Positions 7,414-14,950 of a DNA stretch of 47,410 bases are shown in pieces. The position numbers and the translations under genes are program-made. The notes under the pieces were generated by a model, which saw only the letters and a program-made list of their open reading frames with translations, ran no database searches and had not been told where the DNA came from. Within the stretch, counting starts at the first letter, position 1, and each line of letters starts with the position of its first letter. This stretch comes from Agathobaculum desmolans ATCC 43058 (lineage in GTDB: Bacteria; Bacillota; Clostridia; Oscillospirales; Butyricicoccaceae), in NCBI RefSeq assembly GCF_000701665.1, contig NZ_JNJN01000018.1, positions 1-47,410 on the forward strand, in the 5' to 3' direction.

Positions 7414-7915
7414 TGTTGTATTTCCCAGCCTTTTGTGATACTATTTTGATACTAATAAACTTTACAGCCGAAAATAGCAGGTGGAATATTAACATATTTG
7501 CGAAAGTTTTTCCTGCGAAATCACCTCAAATACACCCTACTATATCTGAATTTGCCGAGTGGGAATGATTTCAGAGGCATGGAAAAGCCCGGAATGACTG
7601 GGTTTTCTAAGGTTTTATGCCCTCTGTGGCAACGAAATGGGAACATTTTTTCATGATTTATGAAAAGAGAGCTAACTGATTTTGATTAGTCAGTTAGCTC
7701 TTTTCATTGTGTTTTCGCCTTATCATTTATAAAACTGATGCGCTGCGTTTTTTTGTTTCTGGCTATTGCTGACTGTGCTATTCAACATGAAAGTAAGTAT
7801 TTTTGTGGAAAAATACTTGCTGAAGGAGTGTATCAACATATGCCATATGATGCAGGCTTTTATTGGATGGTTGCTTGTCTTTTCTGAATAATTTTAATTT
7901 TTTTCGAAAAATTGA
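7414..7915. other. Gene-poor AT-rich junction region
   Basis: No supported gene. A direct repeat GATACTA occurs twice at 7437-7454, and a terminator-like hairpin follows at 7667-7704. This is probably the junction between the decayed mobile element and host DNA. I cannot define attachment cores because the left end of the element is outside the window. Confidence 0.4.
7663..7704. terminator. Terminator-like hairpin (either strand)
   Basis: An 11-bp GAGCTAACTGA/TCAGTTAGCTC stem (7669-7679 with 7690-7700) is flanked by an A tract on the left and T tract on the right, so it could terminate transcription in both directions. Confidence 0.75.
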
Positions 7916-8040
7916 TTGACGAAATCATTAAAAGTTGATAGACTGATATCGGACTTCCTAATCACATTATTCTTCTTTCTAATGTCAATTCCACACTGGG
8001 CAGCAAAGGCAGGCAGTACGCCTGCCTTTGCTGTTGTCAT
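7916..8040 (+). ncRNA. Candidate small RNA A: promoter plus hairpin
   Basis: TTGACG (7916-7921) and TAGACT (7939-7944) are 17 bases apart, giving a start near 7951. The 19-mer at 7936-7954, spanning the -10 and start, is identical to one at 9840-9858. About 50 bases later comes a perfect 13-bp hairpin (8002-8014 with 8020-8032). The next gene, ridA, has its own promoter at 8075, so this looks like an independent transcript of about 90 nt. No coding potential is evident. Confidence 0.5.
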
Positions 8041-8074
8041 CTGTTTAGGTGAATATCCGATTTGTCGCCAAGGA

Positions 8075-8103
8075 TATACATTTTTTTGCGTATATGTTAT
8101 ACT
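8075..8103 (+). promoter_or_regulatory. Promoter for ridA
   Basis: TATACA (8075-8080), a 17-base spacer and TATACT (8098-8103) with an extended TG at 8095-8096. It lies about 65 bases upstream of the ridA start. Confidence 0.55.
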
Positions 8104-8168
8104 GCTTATATTACAGCGCACTGTTCCGCCTAACAGTGTGGTGACTGCTAAAAGAGAGGATGTTATGG

Positions 8169-8552
8169 ATGGCAAACGAATATATCCGTTTCGCGGAGGG
8201 GGAGAGCCTCCCGTATTCCGATTTGGTCGTAGTAGAAGACCGTTTTCTGTTCCTGTCCGGATTGGTATCCGAGGATTTACAGACTGGAGAACTGGTTTGT
8301 GGGTCGGTTACAGAGGAAACCAATCAGGTGCTGAGCAATCTGAAAACCATTTTGGAACAGTATGGGTCGGATATGAAGCATGTGGTACGCGTTGATGTGT
8401 TGCTGCGGGATTTCTCTGAACGAGATGAAATGAATACGGCTTATGTGCGGCACTTTACGGAAGACAGGTTACCGGCGCGTTTATGTTACGGTAATGTAGG
8501 ATTGGCAGATAATTGCAAAATCGAGATCGCGGTGATTGCAACCAAAAAATAA
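8169..8552 (+). CDS. RidA/YjgF/YER057c family protein
   Basis: A 127-residue protein of the RidA family, trimeric enzymes of which the best known deaminate reactive enamine/imine intermediates from PLP enzymes. Recognisable segments are the N-terminal FLFLSGLVSEDLQTGELV, the ETNQVLSNLKTILEQYG helix and LPARLCYGNVGLADNCKIEIAVIA at the end. The canonical substrate-binding Arg before the CxxV-type strand is present as LPARL. The start is set at 8169 because GAGAGG (8154-8159) is nine bases upstream; ATG at 8160 abuts the RBS too closely. The gene appears monocistronic, with its own promoter upstream. Whether it acts as a deaminase or belongs to a divergent subfamily cannot be told from sequence alone. 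Confidence 0.88.
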   Translation: MANEYIRFAEGESLPYSDLVVVEDRFLFLSGLVSEDLQTGELVCGSVTEETNQVLSNLKTILEQYGSDMKHVVRVDVLLRDFSERDEMNTAYVRHFTEDRLPARLCYGNVGLADNCKIEIAVIATKK

Positions 8553-8669
8553 TCCTGCTTGTCTCAGATATGCATAGCTGAGAAAAATATGCGGCGAATA
8601 GGCTGACCTGCGGTCTAATGCTAATGATTGTAAATACCACGAACTGAGAAAGCGAGAAAGGGACTTTAT

Positions 8670-9695
8670 ATGCGCGATATTTTATCGGACGAATCGTCGG
8701 CTCCTGTACAAGAGCCTGTGCAGGATGCTGCACAAGAGGTGCTCCTCAATGCTACGGATGCATTGTGCTCTGCCATTGAAAATGCAGAAGCGGAACTGCA
8801 ATCCAGTTACAGCAGTCTTGCAACCAAGCCACTGGCCTCAAACGCAGATCCGCGTTTGGATTGTGAAATCCAAATGCAGATTGAAACCTTAAAGCAGGTG
8901 AATGAACGTCTGAAACAAGCACACCAACGAACGGTGTCGATGGAAGATGAATTGAGCGCGCGTTACAGTGATGTGCAAAAAAGCTGCAACCGTAAGTGGT
9001 ATTTGCCAAATCCTCCGGCTAACGGGACGATTGACCTTGAGGAACAGCAGCAGGATTATTTCGCAAAAGGAGTGAACGCATATAAAATACTCTTAGTTTG
9101 CTTTATTGGCAGCTTCGCTGGGGTAGTAGTGGAATCGATCTGGTGCTTGCTGCGGCATGGCTATCTGGAGAGCCGCGCCGGCTTGGTCTATGGCCCGTTT
9201 AATCTTTTATACGGTGTCGGCGCAGTGGCATTGACCTTGGCTTTGTATCGATTCCGCAATCGCGGTCCATGGCTATCCTTTTTGGGCAGTATGCTTGTTG
9301 GCAGTGTTGTAGAGTACGTCTGTTCGTGGGGGCAGGAAATGCTGTTCGGATCCCGATCGTGGGATTACAGCGCAATGCCATTCAATCTCAATGGCCGCAT
9401 TTGCCTGTTGTATGCCTGCTTTTGGGGAGTATTAGGCGTTCTGTGGATCAAGGATATTTATCCGCGTATGGCGAAATTGATTTTGAAGCTTCCCAATAAA
9501 TTCGGAAAAATAGCCACATGGTGTGTAACCATTTTCTTAGTTCTTAATGCCGCGGTGTCTTTGCTGACGGTACAGCGCTGGTCGGAACGTGTGCATGATA
9601 TTCCCCCCTCTAATGGCTTCTGGGAAATGATTGATGAGCGCTTTCCGAATGAACGCATGGAGCTTATATATGCCAATATGGAGTTTGCCAAGTAG
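8670..9695 (+). CDS. CmpB-like membrane protein (putative ABC transporter permease family)
   Basis: A 341-residue protein with a soluble, partly coiled-coil N-terminal half (about residues 1-125) and a membrane domain matching the 'putative ABC transporter permease' (CmpB) family. Hallmarks are LVYGPFNLLYGVGAV, GSVVEYVCSWGQEMLFG and SWDYSAMPFNLNGRICLLY. About five hydrophobic segments are visible between residues 130 and 290. Despite the family name its transport role is unproven, and no ATPase gene is adjacent. The long N-terminal extension is unusual compared with family members of 150-200 residues as I remember them. An AAAGGGAC RBS precedes the start. Confidence 0.8.
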   Translation: MRDILSDESSAPVQEPVQDAAQEVLLNATDALCSAIENAEAELQSSYSSLATKPLASNADPRLDCEIQMQIETLKQVNERLKQAHQRTVSMEDELSARYSDVQKSCNRKWYLPNPPANGTIDLEEQQQDYFAKGVNAYKILLVCFIGSFAGVVVESIWCLLRHGYLESRAGLVYGPFNLLYGVGAVALTLALYRFRNRGPWLSFLGSMLVGSVVEYVCSWGQEMLFGSRSWDYSAMPFNLNGRICLLYACFWGVLGVLWIKDIYPRMAKLILKLPNKFGKIATWCVTIFLVLNAAVSLLTVQRWSERVHDIPPSNGFWEMIDERFPNERMELIYANMEFAK

Positions 9696-9818
9696 CATAA
9701 AAACATGTGCGTTTATCCATACTGCAGGGTTGATATCAAAATGAACCACCCGATTAGTCTGAAGATGGACTTTATGTTGCTTTTCTTGGGTAAGTTTACT
9801 TTTCTTAGAAAAAGATGT

Positions 9819-9935
9819 TTGACGCAGCATGTACTTCGATGATAGACTGATATCGGACAAACAGAGTGAGAAAAGATTTGGTTGATATCCTTCCTTACGC
9901 AAAAGAGACAGGCATATATTCCTGTCTCTTTTGCA
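9819..9935 (+). ncRNA. Candidate small RNA or leader B, sister of locus A
   Basis: TTGACG (9819-9824), an 18-base spacer and TAGACT (9843-9848) are followed by the same 19-mer as locus A (9840-9858). About 40 bases on, a perfect 14-bp hairpin (GCAAAAGAGACAGG with CCTGTCTCTTTTGC, 9899-9933) carries an A tract and U tract as in terminators. It ends about 40 bases before the 9976 gene, with no other clear promoter between. It may therefore be an attenuating leader of that gene rather than a free sRNA. Confidence 0.5.
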
Positions 9936-9975
9936 ATTCTCATGTGCTGAATGAAGAAGAAATGAGGTATGACGC

Positions 9976-10407
9976 ATGGCAACAGGTATGAAAATTTCTG
10001 ACTCATTGCTTCGTGCAAAGAAGCAGGTATTGGATCGGTATGCAGTACTCGATATCGTCATCATCCCGGAAATTACCGAAGTGATTCGGCAGGCGGGCTT
10101 GGAACCAACAGATTTTGTTGTGGATAAAGCCAGTCTGAAAGCATTTGTAGAAAAACCCAATACGCATAAAGAAGATGATGGCTTATTCGGCTGCGTTTAT
10201 TATGATCACTGCACAAAAGATGTTATTTACCGGGCACAGTGCAAAATAACCTTTGCGGGTGAAGATGTGTGGGATGAAACAAGTATTTTTAAATTAGAGG
10301 ATTACAGAAGCGGCAACCGGAAATGGCTGCGCTTTTCTGGTTCGGATTGGCAGCAGGGACCGGGCGAGGAGCTTTTTTCGGTGGATGAAATCACTAGAAA
10401 AGTTTGA
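9976..10407 (+). CDS. Uncharacterised 143-residue protein
   Basis: I do not recognise this protein. It is soluble, with a helical N-terminus (SLLRAKKQVLDRYAVLD), a central mixed region and an aromatic-rich C-terminal half containing GLFGCVYYDHC and WLRFSGSDWQQGPGEELF. No signal peptide, membrane segment or known catalytic motif is seen. A GAGG RBS lies a few bases upstream of ATG. The regular codon pattern and length, the RBS and the promoter-hairpin at locus B upstream support it as a real gene. Function unknown. Confidence 0.65.
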   Translation: MATGMKISDSLLRAKKQVLDRYAVLDIVIIPEITEVIRQAGLEPTDFVVDKASLKAFVEKPNTHKEDDGLFGCVYYDHCTKDVIYRAQCKITFAGEDVWDETSIFKLEDYRSGNRKWLRFSGSDWQQGPGEELFSVDEITRKV

Positions 10408-10987
10408 TATCGATTTCAAAATATATATCAAACAGGCACTTATCGTGGTATGATAGTGGAAATAAAAGCTGCAGAAATTGTAAGCATGGCTGCTGCATGA
10501 CATGATGACCGTAAAGATGATGGCAGACAACTGCCGTCCTGATATACGATATCATTCAAATATGCGTGGTCGTATTTCGTCAACATCTATCATGCCGCAT
10601 TTGCTGCCTATCTCTTGTTTTGGGAACGGCATGCGGCATATGGATGCTGTTCAAATGTGGCTGGCTGTCTTGTTCTATGGCTTGCTGGTAATGGACATAT
10701 CCATCCGTACCGTTTGTGTAAAATCCATAGTTTTTTTATCGAGGTAATCTTCCAGTAGTTATCATGCCACGCTGCTACGTTAACGCAAAGAGAACAAACT
10801 TCGCAAATTTTTGTCGGAGAGCTGTCAGCTATGGCGTGTGCACGCCTGCACAGAAGCAAACTTGATGCTTCTCTTGTTTCGATCTGTTCGCTGCTCCAAT
10901 CTGCTTGATCGATTGCAGACATTGACTGCATCACATATTTTTCGATGTTTTTCCATCAAGTGCTTACTTCACGGTCGGGAGGAATGC
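10408..10987. other. 580-bp stretch with no convincing gene
   Basis: An open frame of 81 codons at 10502-10747 lacks an RBS and resembles no protein I know. A 9-bp stem (10592-10600 with 10631-10639) with a 30-base loop is the only clear structure. The stretch probably holds the promoter of the 10988 gene. Confidence 0.4.
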
Positions 10988-12124
10988 ATGATGAGATGTC
11001 CATGGTGCGGCAGCCCTGTAATGCTGCGCGGAGACTGGTGGGAGTGTGGATACTGCGGTGATAGCGGCGCACTGCCGCGTTCTTTTCCGGAACAGCACGT
11101 TACATGTGCTATATCACCGGTTGGTCAGATCGATCTGTTTGAGAGTTGGGACAACCTGAAAAATGCCTTAAGCATCTTGGTACCCAATCAAGATGCCGCA
11201 TTGCAGCTGCTGTTAGGCAAGGTGATGCTCTATGAGATCTCGGTTGGATTTCGGCAGAGGGCTGTATCCTTTGAGATGCAGAGTGTGCGGGTGCTCGAAC
11301 AGTTCTTAAAGGACACTCCTAAGCTGTGTGCAGAAAATTCCGCTGATATATTACTGTCCAATGTACAAAATGGCATTGTGTTTGCACAGGAAGCGGAACT
11401 TTCGGCAGAAACATGCGGAACATTTTGGACATTACTTATTTCTCATTTGACACAGGAACAATTCTATAACAGGGAGGCGGATGGGCTTTCCGAGTTCTTG
11501 TCAGAACTTGCTTCTGTTTATGCCTATTTTAGTACAAATGCCAGAGAACAAGCCGGAGCGGCGCGGAAGCGTGGCGAGATACTGCGCGAGGCATTTGACC
11601 GGCACTGGCAGGAAAAGATCCTGCTTCATCCTGATGTAATGCGTGCAAAAATGCTTTTGGCACAGGGGGAATTTCCTGCAAATGAAGATATTTGTCGGGA
11701 TATATTGGTGGCGGGATTTCCGGAGGAGGTTGAGGACTACACTCCGGAAATACTGGAGTATCTTGGTTGGGATGAAATTTTAGAGGAAGTGCTGGAGCGT
11801 GATACACCAAAAGGCATCCGGATGTGGCGCACGCTGCCGGATGCTGCAAAGCTTCCTTTAGCAGCGAATCGTGAGGCGGCAGAAAAACTACTGCTAAACT
11901 GGGATGTACTGAGCGCAGATGCACCGAGCACGGCAGAAGCGTTTATCTCTTCGCTGGAAGAGGAATGCTTTGCCAAACAGATATTTCAAAATGATTTTGC
12001 AAAGGGGCTGCAGTATAATCTTCTGCGTATCTGCCGGGAATATCATCGATTGGATTTGGAACAACACTGTCGTGATTTGATGCAGGCATCCTCTTATACA
12101 GATCCGGCCGAAAGTCAGAATTAG
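10988..12124 (+). CDS. Zinc-ribbon protein of unknown function
   Basis: A 378-residue protein that opens with a zinc ribbon: CPWCGS near residue 4 and CGYCGDSG near residue 22, giving four Cys ligands. The remaining ~340 residues are acidic and almost entirely helical, with no catalytic motif that I recognise. The start is set at ATG 10988 because GGGAGGA ends five bases upstream; an in-frame reading from 10811 has no RBS. It resembles large helical 'hypothetical' proteins with an N-terminal zinc ribbon found in Clostridia, but I cannot name the family. Cytoplasmic by lack of signal or membrane segments. Confidence 0.7.
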   Translation: MMRCPWCGSPVMLRGDWWECGYCGDSGALPRSFPEQHVTCAISPVGQIDLFESWDNLKNALSILVPNQDAALQLLLGKVMLYEISVGFRQRAVSFEMQSVRVLEQFLKDTPKLCAENSADILLSNVQNGIVFAQEAELSAETCGTFWTLLISHLTQEQFYNREADGLSEFLSELASVYAYFSTNAREQAGAARKRGEILREAFDRHWQEKILLHPDVMRAKMLLAQGEFPANEDICRDILVAGFPEEVEDYTPEILEYLGWDEILEEVLERDTPKGIRMWRTLPDAAKLPLAANREAAEKLLLNWDVLSADAPSTAEAFISSLEEECFAKQIFQNDFAKGLQYNLLRICREYHRLDLEQHCRDLMQASSYTDPAESQN

Positions 12125-12159
12125 TATGATGTATCCAATGCATCGGCATCTGCTGCCAA

Positions 12160-12477
12160 ATGAATATTATTTCCGAAAACAAAGTATTGGCCATGCTCTG
12201 TTATCTGATGGGCGTGATCGGTATCATTCTGGCGCTTCTTGGCAGTCATGAATCGCGGTACGCAGGATTTCATGTACGACAAGCGCTTAAATTTGTTGTT
12301 GTGGAAGCGTTGCTTGTAATTATTGCAATTATTTTTGCGTTTACATTGCTTGTGCCGATCCTGTGTGGTATCTTTGCGCTGATTTTGGTTGTTGTCAAGA
12401 TTATTTGCTTTTTCTCGATTTGCTCGGGCAAAGCAGCTGAACCACCTATTATTCGGTCGTTCGGCTTTTTAAAGTAA
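12160..12477 (+). CDS. Small Tic20/DUF4870-like membrane protein
   Basis: A 105-residue integral membrane protein with about three hydrophobic segments (residues 8-26, 43-66, 68-88). The pattern NKVLAMLCYLMGVIGIILAL, then HVRQALKF, matches DUF4870/Tic20-like proteins common in bacteria; no biochemical role is established. ATG 12160 has only a weak RBS-like sequence, so the exact start is uncertain. It lies 35 bases after the zinc-ribbon gene and may share its transcript; a terminator follows at 12489. Confidence 0.7.
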   Translation: MNIISENKVLAMLCYLMGVIGIILALLGSHESRYAGFHVRQALKFVVVEALLVIIAIIFAFTLLVPILCGIFALILVVVKIICFFSICSGKAAEPPIIRSFGFLK

Positions 12478-12488
12478 TATATCGATGT

Positions 12489-12532
12489 GGCATCCCAAGG
12501 AGCATTGTACGCTTTTTAGGATGCCGCTTTTT
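12489..12532 (+). terminator. Rho-independent terminator
   Basis: GGCATCC (12489-12495) pairs with GGATGCC (12519-12525), followed by GCTTTTTT. It ends the zinc-ribbon/DUF4870 transcript. Confidence 0.75.
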
Positions 12533-12670
12533 TGGGTAACGCACAATGTGTTTAATTTGTGCCCCGAAATTATCAATGTTCGGCATGTTTTGCCGAGATC
12601 GCAAAACGAAGAAAATAGCATCAGCTTACCTTACAATTTCCTTACGTTTTTCGTCATCTGTTTAACGATA

Positions 12671-12679
12671 TGTTATAAT
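12671..12679 (+). promoter_or_regulatory. Extended -10 promoter of the two-component operon
   Basis: TGTTATAAT at 12671-12679 is a perfect extended -10 with no good -35. It lies about 60 bases upstream of the response regulator start. Confidence 0.55.
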
Positions 12680-12740
12680 AAGAAAAACTGCGGTATTACC
12701 CGCAGCCATGCATTGCAGTAAACGCACCGGAGGCGCAGGT

Positions 12741-13454
12741 ATGGATAGCATTTATGAATGTTCAGTTTTGGTGGTTGATGATGAAACGGCCCTTTGCGGA
12801 ATGATCGCACAGATGCTGTCGCAGGCAGGATTTCGCACGGTTTACACCGCGCATAGCTGTGAACAGGCACGCTGTGTTGCAGCGCAGCGGCAACCGGATG
12901 CGATTCTTCTGGATGTGATGCTGCCGGATGGAGACGGCTTTTCCCTGATGCAGGAGCTGCGCCGTGCGCGGGATATGCCAATCCTGTTTCTTTCTGCACG
13001 GGATGCGGATACGGATCGTTTACATGGATTGGGACTGGGCGCGGACGATTATATTGTGAAACCATTTTTGCCGCAGGAATTGATCTTGCGGCTGACAGCG
13101 GTTTTGCGCCGCTCTTATAGTTCTGTACTGCATACAGAGGAAGAAAAGCTGGTTTTAGATGACACTGTGATCGACTGGGGCAGCGGCACTGTGCACAGGG
13201 GAGATGCTGTGCTGTCGCTTACCGCAAAAGAGTATGCTATTTTGCGCAAATTAGCGGATAATCGCGGGAATATTGTTACAATCGATGCGTTGTGCCGTGC
13301 CGCATGGGATGATGACACCTTTGGTTATGAGAATACGCTGATGGTGCATATCCGCCGTCTGCGCGCGAAAATAGAGCAAACGCCTTCCAAGCCGCGATGG
13401 CTGCTGACAGTGCGTGGACTGGGCTATAAACTGGTACGGGAGAAATCAGTATGA
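12741..13454 (+). CDS. OmpR-family response regulator
   Basis: A 237-residue two-component regulator. The receiver domain has the acidic pair in VVDDE near residues 11-13, the phospho-acceptor Asp at about residue 58 (LLDVMLPDGDG), LSARD and a conserved Lys in VKPF. The C-terminal winged helix shows LTAKEYAILRKLADN and NTLMVHIRRLRAKIE, typical of OmpR/PhoB DNA-binding domains. Start 12741 follows GGAGG by seven bases; an in-frame ATG at 12708 has no RBS. Its stop overlaps the histidine kinase ATG (ATGA), so the pair is translationally coupled. The stimulus and regulon are unknown. Confidence 0.93.
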   Translation: MDSIYECSVLVVDDETALCGMIAQMLSQAGFRTVYTAHSCEQARCVAAQRQPDAILLDVMLPDGDGFSLMQELRRARDMPILFLSARDADTDRLHGLGLGADDYIVKPFLPQELILRLTAVLRRSYSSVLHTEEEKLVLDDTVIDWGSGTVHRGDAVLSLTAKEYAILRKLADNRGNIVTIDALCRAAWDDDTFGYENTLMVHIRRLRAKIEQTPSKPRWLLTVRGLGYKLVREKSV

Positions 13455-14830
13455 AAGGGCTTGCAAGTATCCTTGGGCGTTATATTGGCGCTGCGGTTGG
13501 CGTGGGACTGATTCTTGTTGTGCTTAATTTTGGGGTTGTGGTTGGATTTGTTCTGAACAGTGCGCATGCGGAACCAATCCGGTATGTTCCGGTGGAAAAA
13601 ATTGCTGCCGGGATTGAACGTCAGGAAAATGGGCAGATCACTGTGGCGGAAGCGGTTTGGCCTGTTCTGCAGGAGCATTATGCCTGGGCTATGCAGCTCA
13701 ACGACAGTGGAGAGGTAATTTGGAGCGACCGCATGCCGCCCGAGCTGCCGCAAGTGTATACCGCTTCGGACATTGCTGGGTTTTCCAGATGGTACCTAAA
13801 TGATTATCCGGTCACGGTTTGGAGCGACGAAGACGGTCTTCTGGTGCTGGCCGGTGAGCCGGGCAGTCAATGGAAGTACATGATGGAATCCTCAATGACC
13901 ATGCTGCAATATGCTGAGGTGTGGATTCCTGCGGCACTGCTGCTCAACTTATGTGCCGCACTGCTGTTGGCATTGCTGCTGGGATGGCGCATGTATCGTG
14001 CAGCTTTGCCGCTGGCACAGGGCATCAGCGATCTTGCACAGGGGAAAATGACCCGTTTATCGGAACGTGGTGTGTTTCGCGCGCTGTCAGCCGATTTGAA
14101 CCGCGCTTCCGATCAGCTGTTGAATCAACGCACCCTGCTGCAAAAGCGGGATCGCACCCGTACCGAATGGATTGCCGGCGTTTCACATGATATTCGTACA
14201 CCGCTGGCACTGGTGCAGGGAAATGCAGCGCAGATGGAAGCGGATGCCGCTTTGCCGCATGAAACACGGGAAAAAGCAAGGATCGTTCGGGAGCAGAGCC
14301 AGCGGATTGGACGGCTGGTATCCGATTTGAATTTGGCGTCCAAGCTGGAATATGAATTGCAGCCGCTGCATGTGACTGCATTTCATCCAGCAACGCTTTT
14401 GCGTGCAGCCGCAGCCGAATTGCTGAATGGGTTGGCGGATGAACGAATCCGGATTGCGGTTGATATTCCGCCTGCGCTTAACCATTTGACCGTGTGTGCA
14501 GATGAAACCCTGCTGCTGCGTGCGGTTGAAAATCTGCTGCGCAACAGCGCCCTGCACAATACCGGAGAGGTGCAGATCCAAGTGCGTCTGGAAGCAGATG
14601 AGCAAACATGGCGTATCATCATTGCGGATGATGGGAGCGGCTTATCCGAATCGACTTTGCGGCTGTTATATGCTCCTGCGGGAGAATCGCTGCCGCAGCA
14701 TGGGCTGGGATTGGTTCTGGTGCGGCAGATCGTTGATGCACATGGAGGGGCGGTTCGGTTTATCAACCGGAATCCGGGACTTCTGGCAGAGCTTTCCTTT
14801 CCGGTTTATCGGGAGACGGAACGTGGATAA
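13451..14830 (+). CDS. Sensor histidine kinase
   Basis: A 459-residue membrane kinase. One membrane segment lies at about residues 13-35 and a second at about 158-178, enclosing an extracytoplasmic sensor domain of ~120 residues. The HisKA H-box is AGVSHDIRTPLA with the phosphorylated His near residue 246. The N box (ENLLRNSALHN), G1 (DDGSGL) and G2 (GLGLVLVRQIVDAHGG) complete the ATP-binding domain. The region after TM2 (PLAQGISDLAQGKMTRLS) is HAMP-like. It overlaps the response regulator by four bases. The sensor domain is not one I recognise, so the ligand is unknown. Confidence 0.93.
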   Translation: MKGLASILGRYIGAAVGVGLILVVLNFGVVVGFVLNSAHAEPIRYVPVEKIAAGIERQENGQITVAEAVWPVLQEHYAWAMQLNDSGEVIWSDRMPPELPQVYTASDIAGFSRWYLNDYPVTVWSDEDGLLVLAGEPGSQWKYMMESSMTMLQYAEVWIPAALLLNLCAALLLALLLGWRMYRAALPLAQGISDLAQGKMTRLSERGVFRALSADLNRASDQLLNQRTLLQKRDRTRTEWIAGVSHDIRTPLALVQGNAAQMEADAALPHETREKARIVREQSQRIGRLVSDLNLASKLEYELQPLHVTAFHPATLLRAAAAELLNGLADERIRIAVDIPPALNHLTVCADETLLLRAVENLLRNSALHNTGEVQIQVRLEADEQTWRIIIADDGSGLSESTLRLLYAPAGESLPQHGLGLVLVRQIVDAHGGAVRFINRNPGLLAELSFPVYRETERG

Positions 14831-14882
14831 AAACAGTCAATTTTAAAAGTTTCTTTTTGTATATTTTTTTCTCATCTCTCTA

Positions 14883-14911
14883 TTTCAATACCATATATGG
14901 TGTGCTATAAT
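14883..14911 (+). promoter_or_regulatory. nrdD promoter with palindromic operator candidate
   Basis: TTTCAA (14883-14888) and an extended -10 TGCTATAAT (14903-14911) flank the 12-bp palindrome ACCATATATGGT (14890-14901) in the spacer. A palindrome there could repress nrdD. NrdR boxes are AT-rich palindromes, but this one does not closely match the consensus and I do not see the usual second box. Confidence 0.5.
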
Positions 14912-14950
14912 AAGTCTCGCCACCAAATAGGAGAGAAGAGAGGATAGTTT

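Noticed and set aside
7894-8175. Minus-strand 93-codon frame over the candidate RNA A and ridA promoter.
   Set aside because: No RBS, low-complexity composition, and it overlaps better-supported signals.
9732-10557. Clustering of GATATC sites across 7.9-10.6 kb as a possible binding motif.
   Set aside because: Only the two inside the shared 19-mer have matching flanks; the others vary and the count is compatible with chance in AT-rich DNA.
10502-10747. An 81-codon plus-strand frame in the 580-bp gap.
   Set aside because: No RBS, no recognised family and atypical composition.
12485-12721. A 78-codon frame spanning the terminator and promoter upstream of the response regulator.
   Set aside because: It overlaps a hairpin terminator and an extended -10 element and has no RBS.
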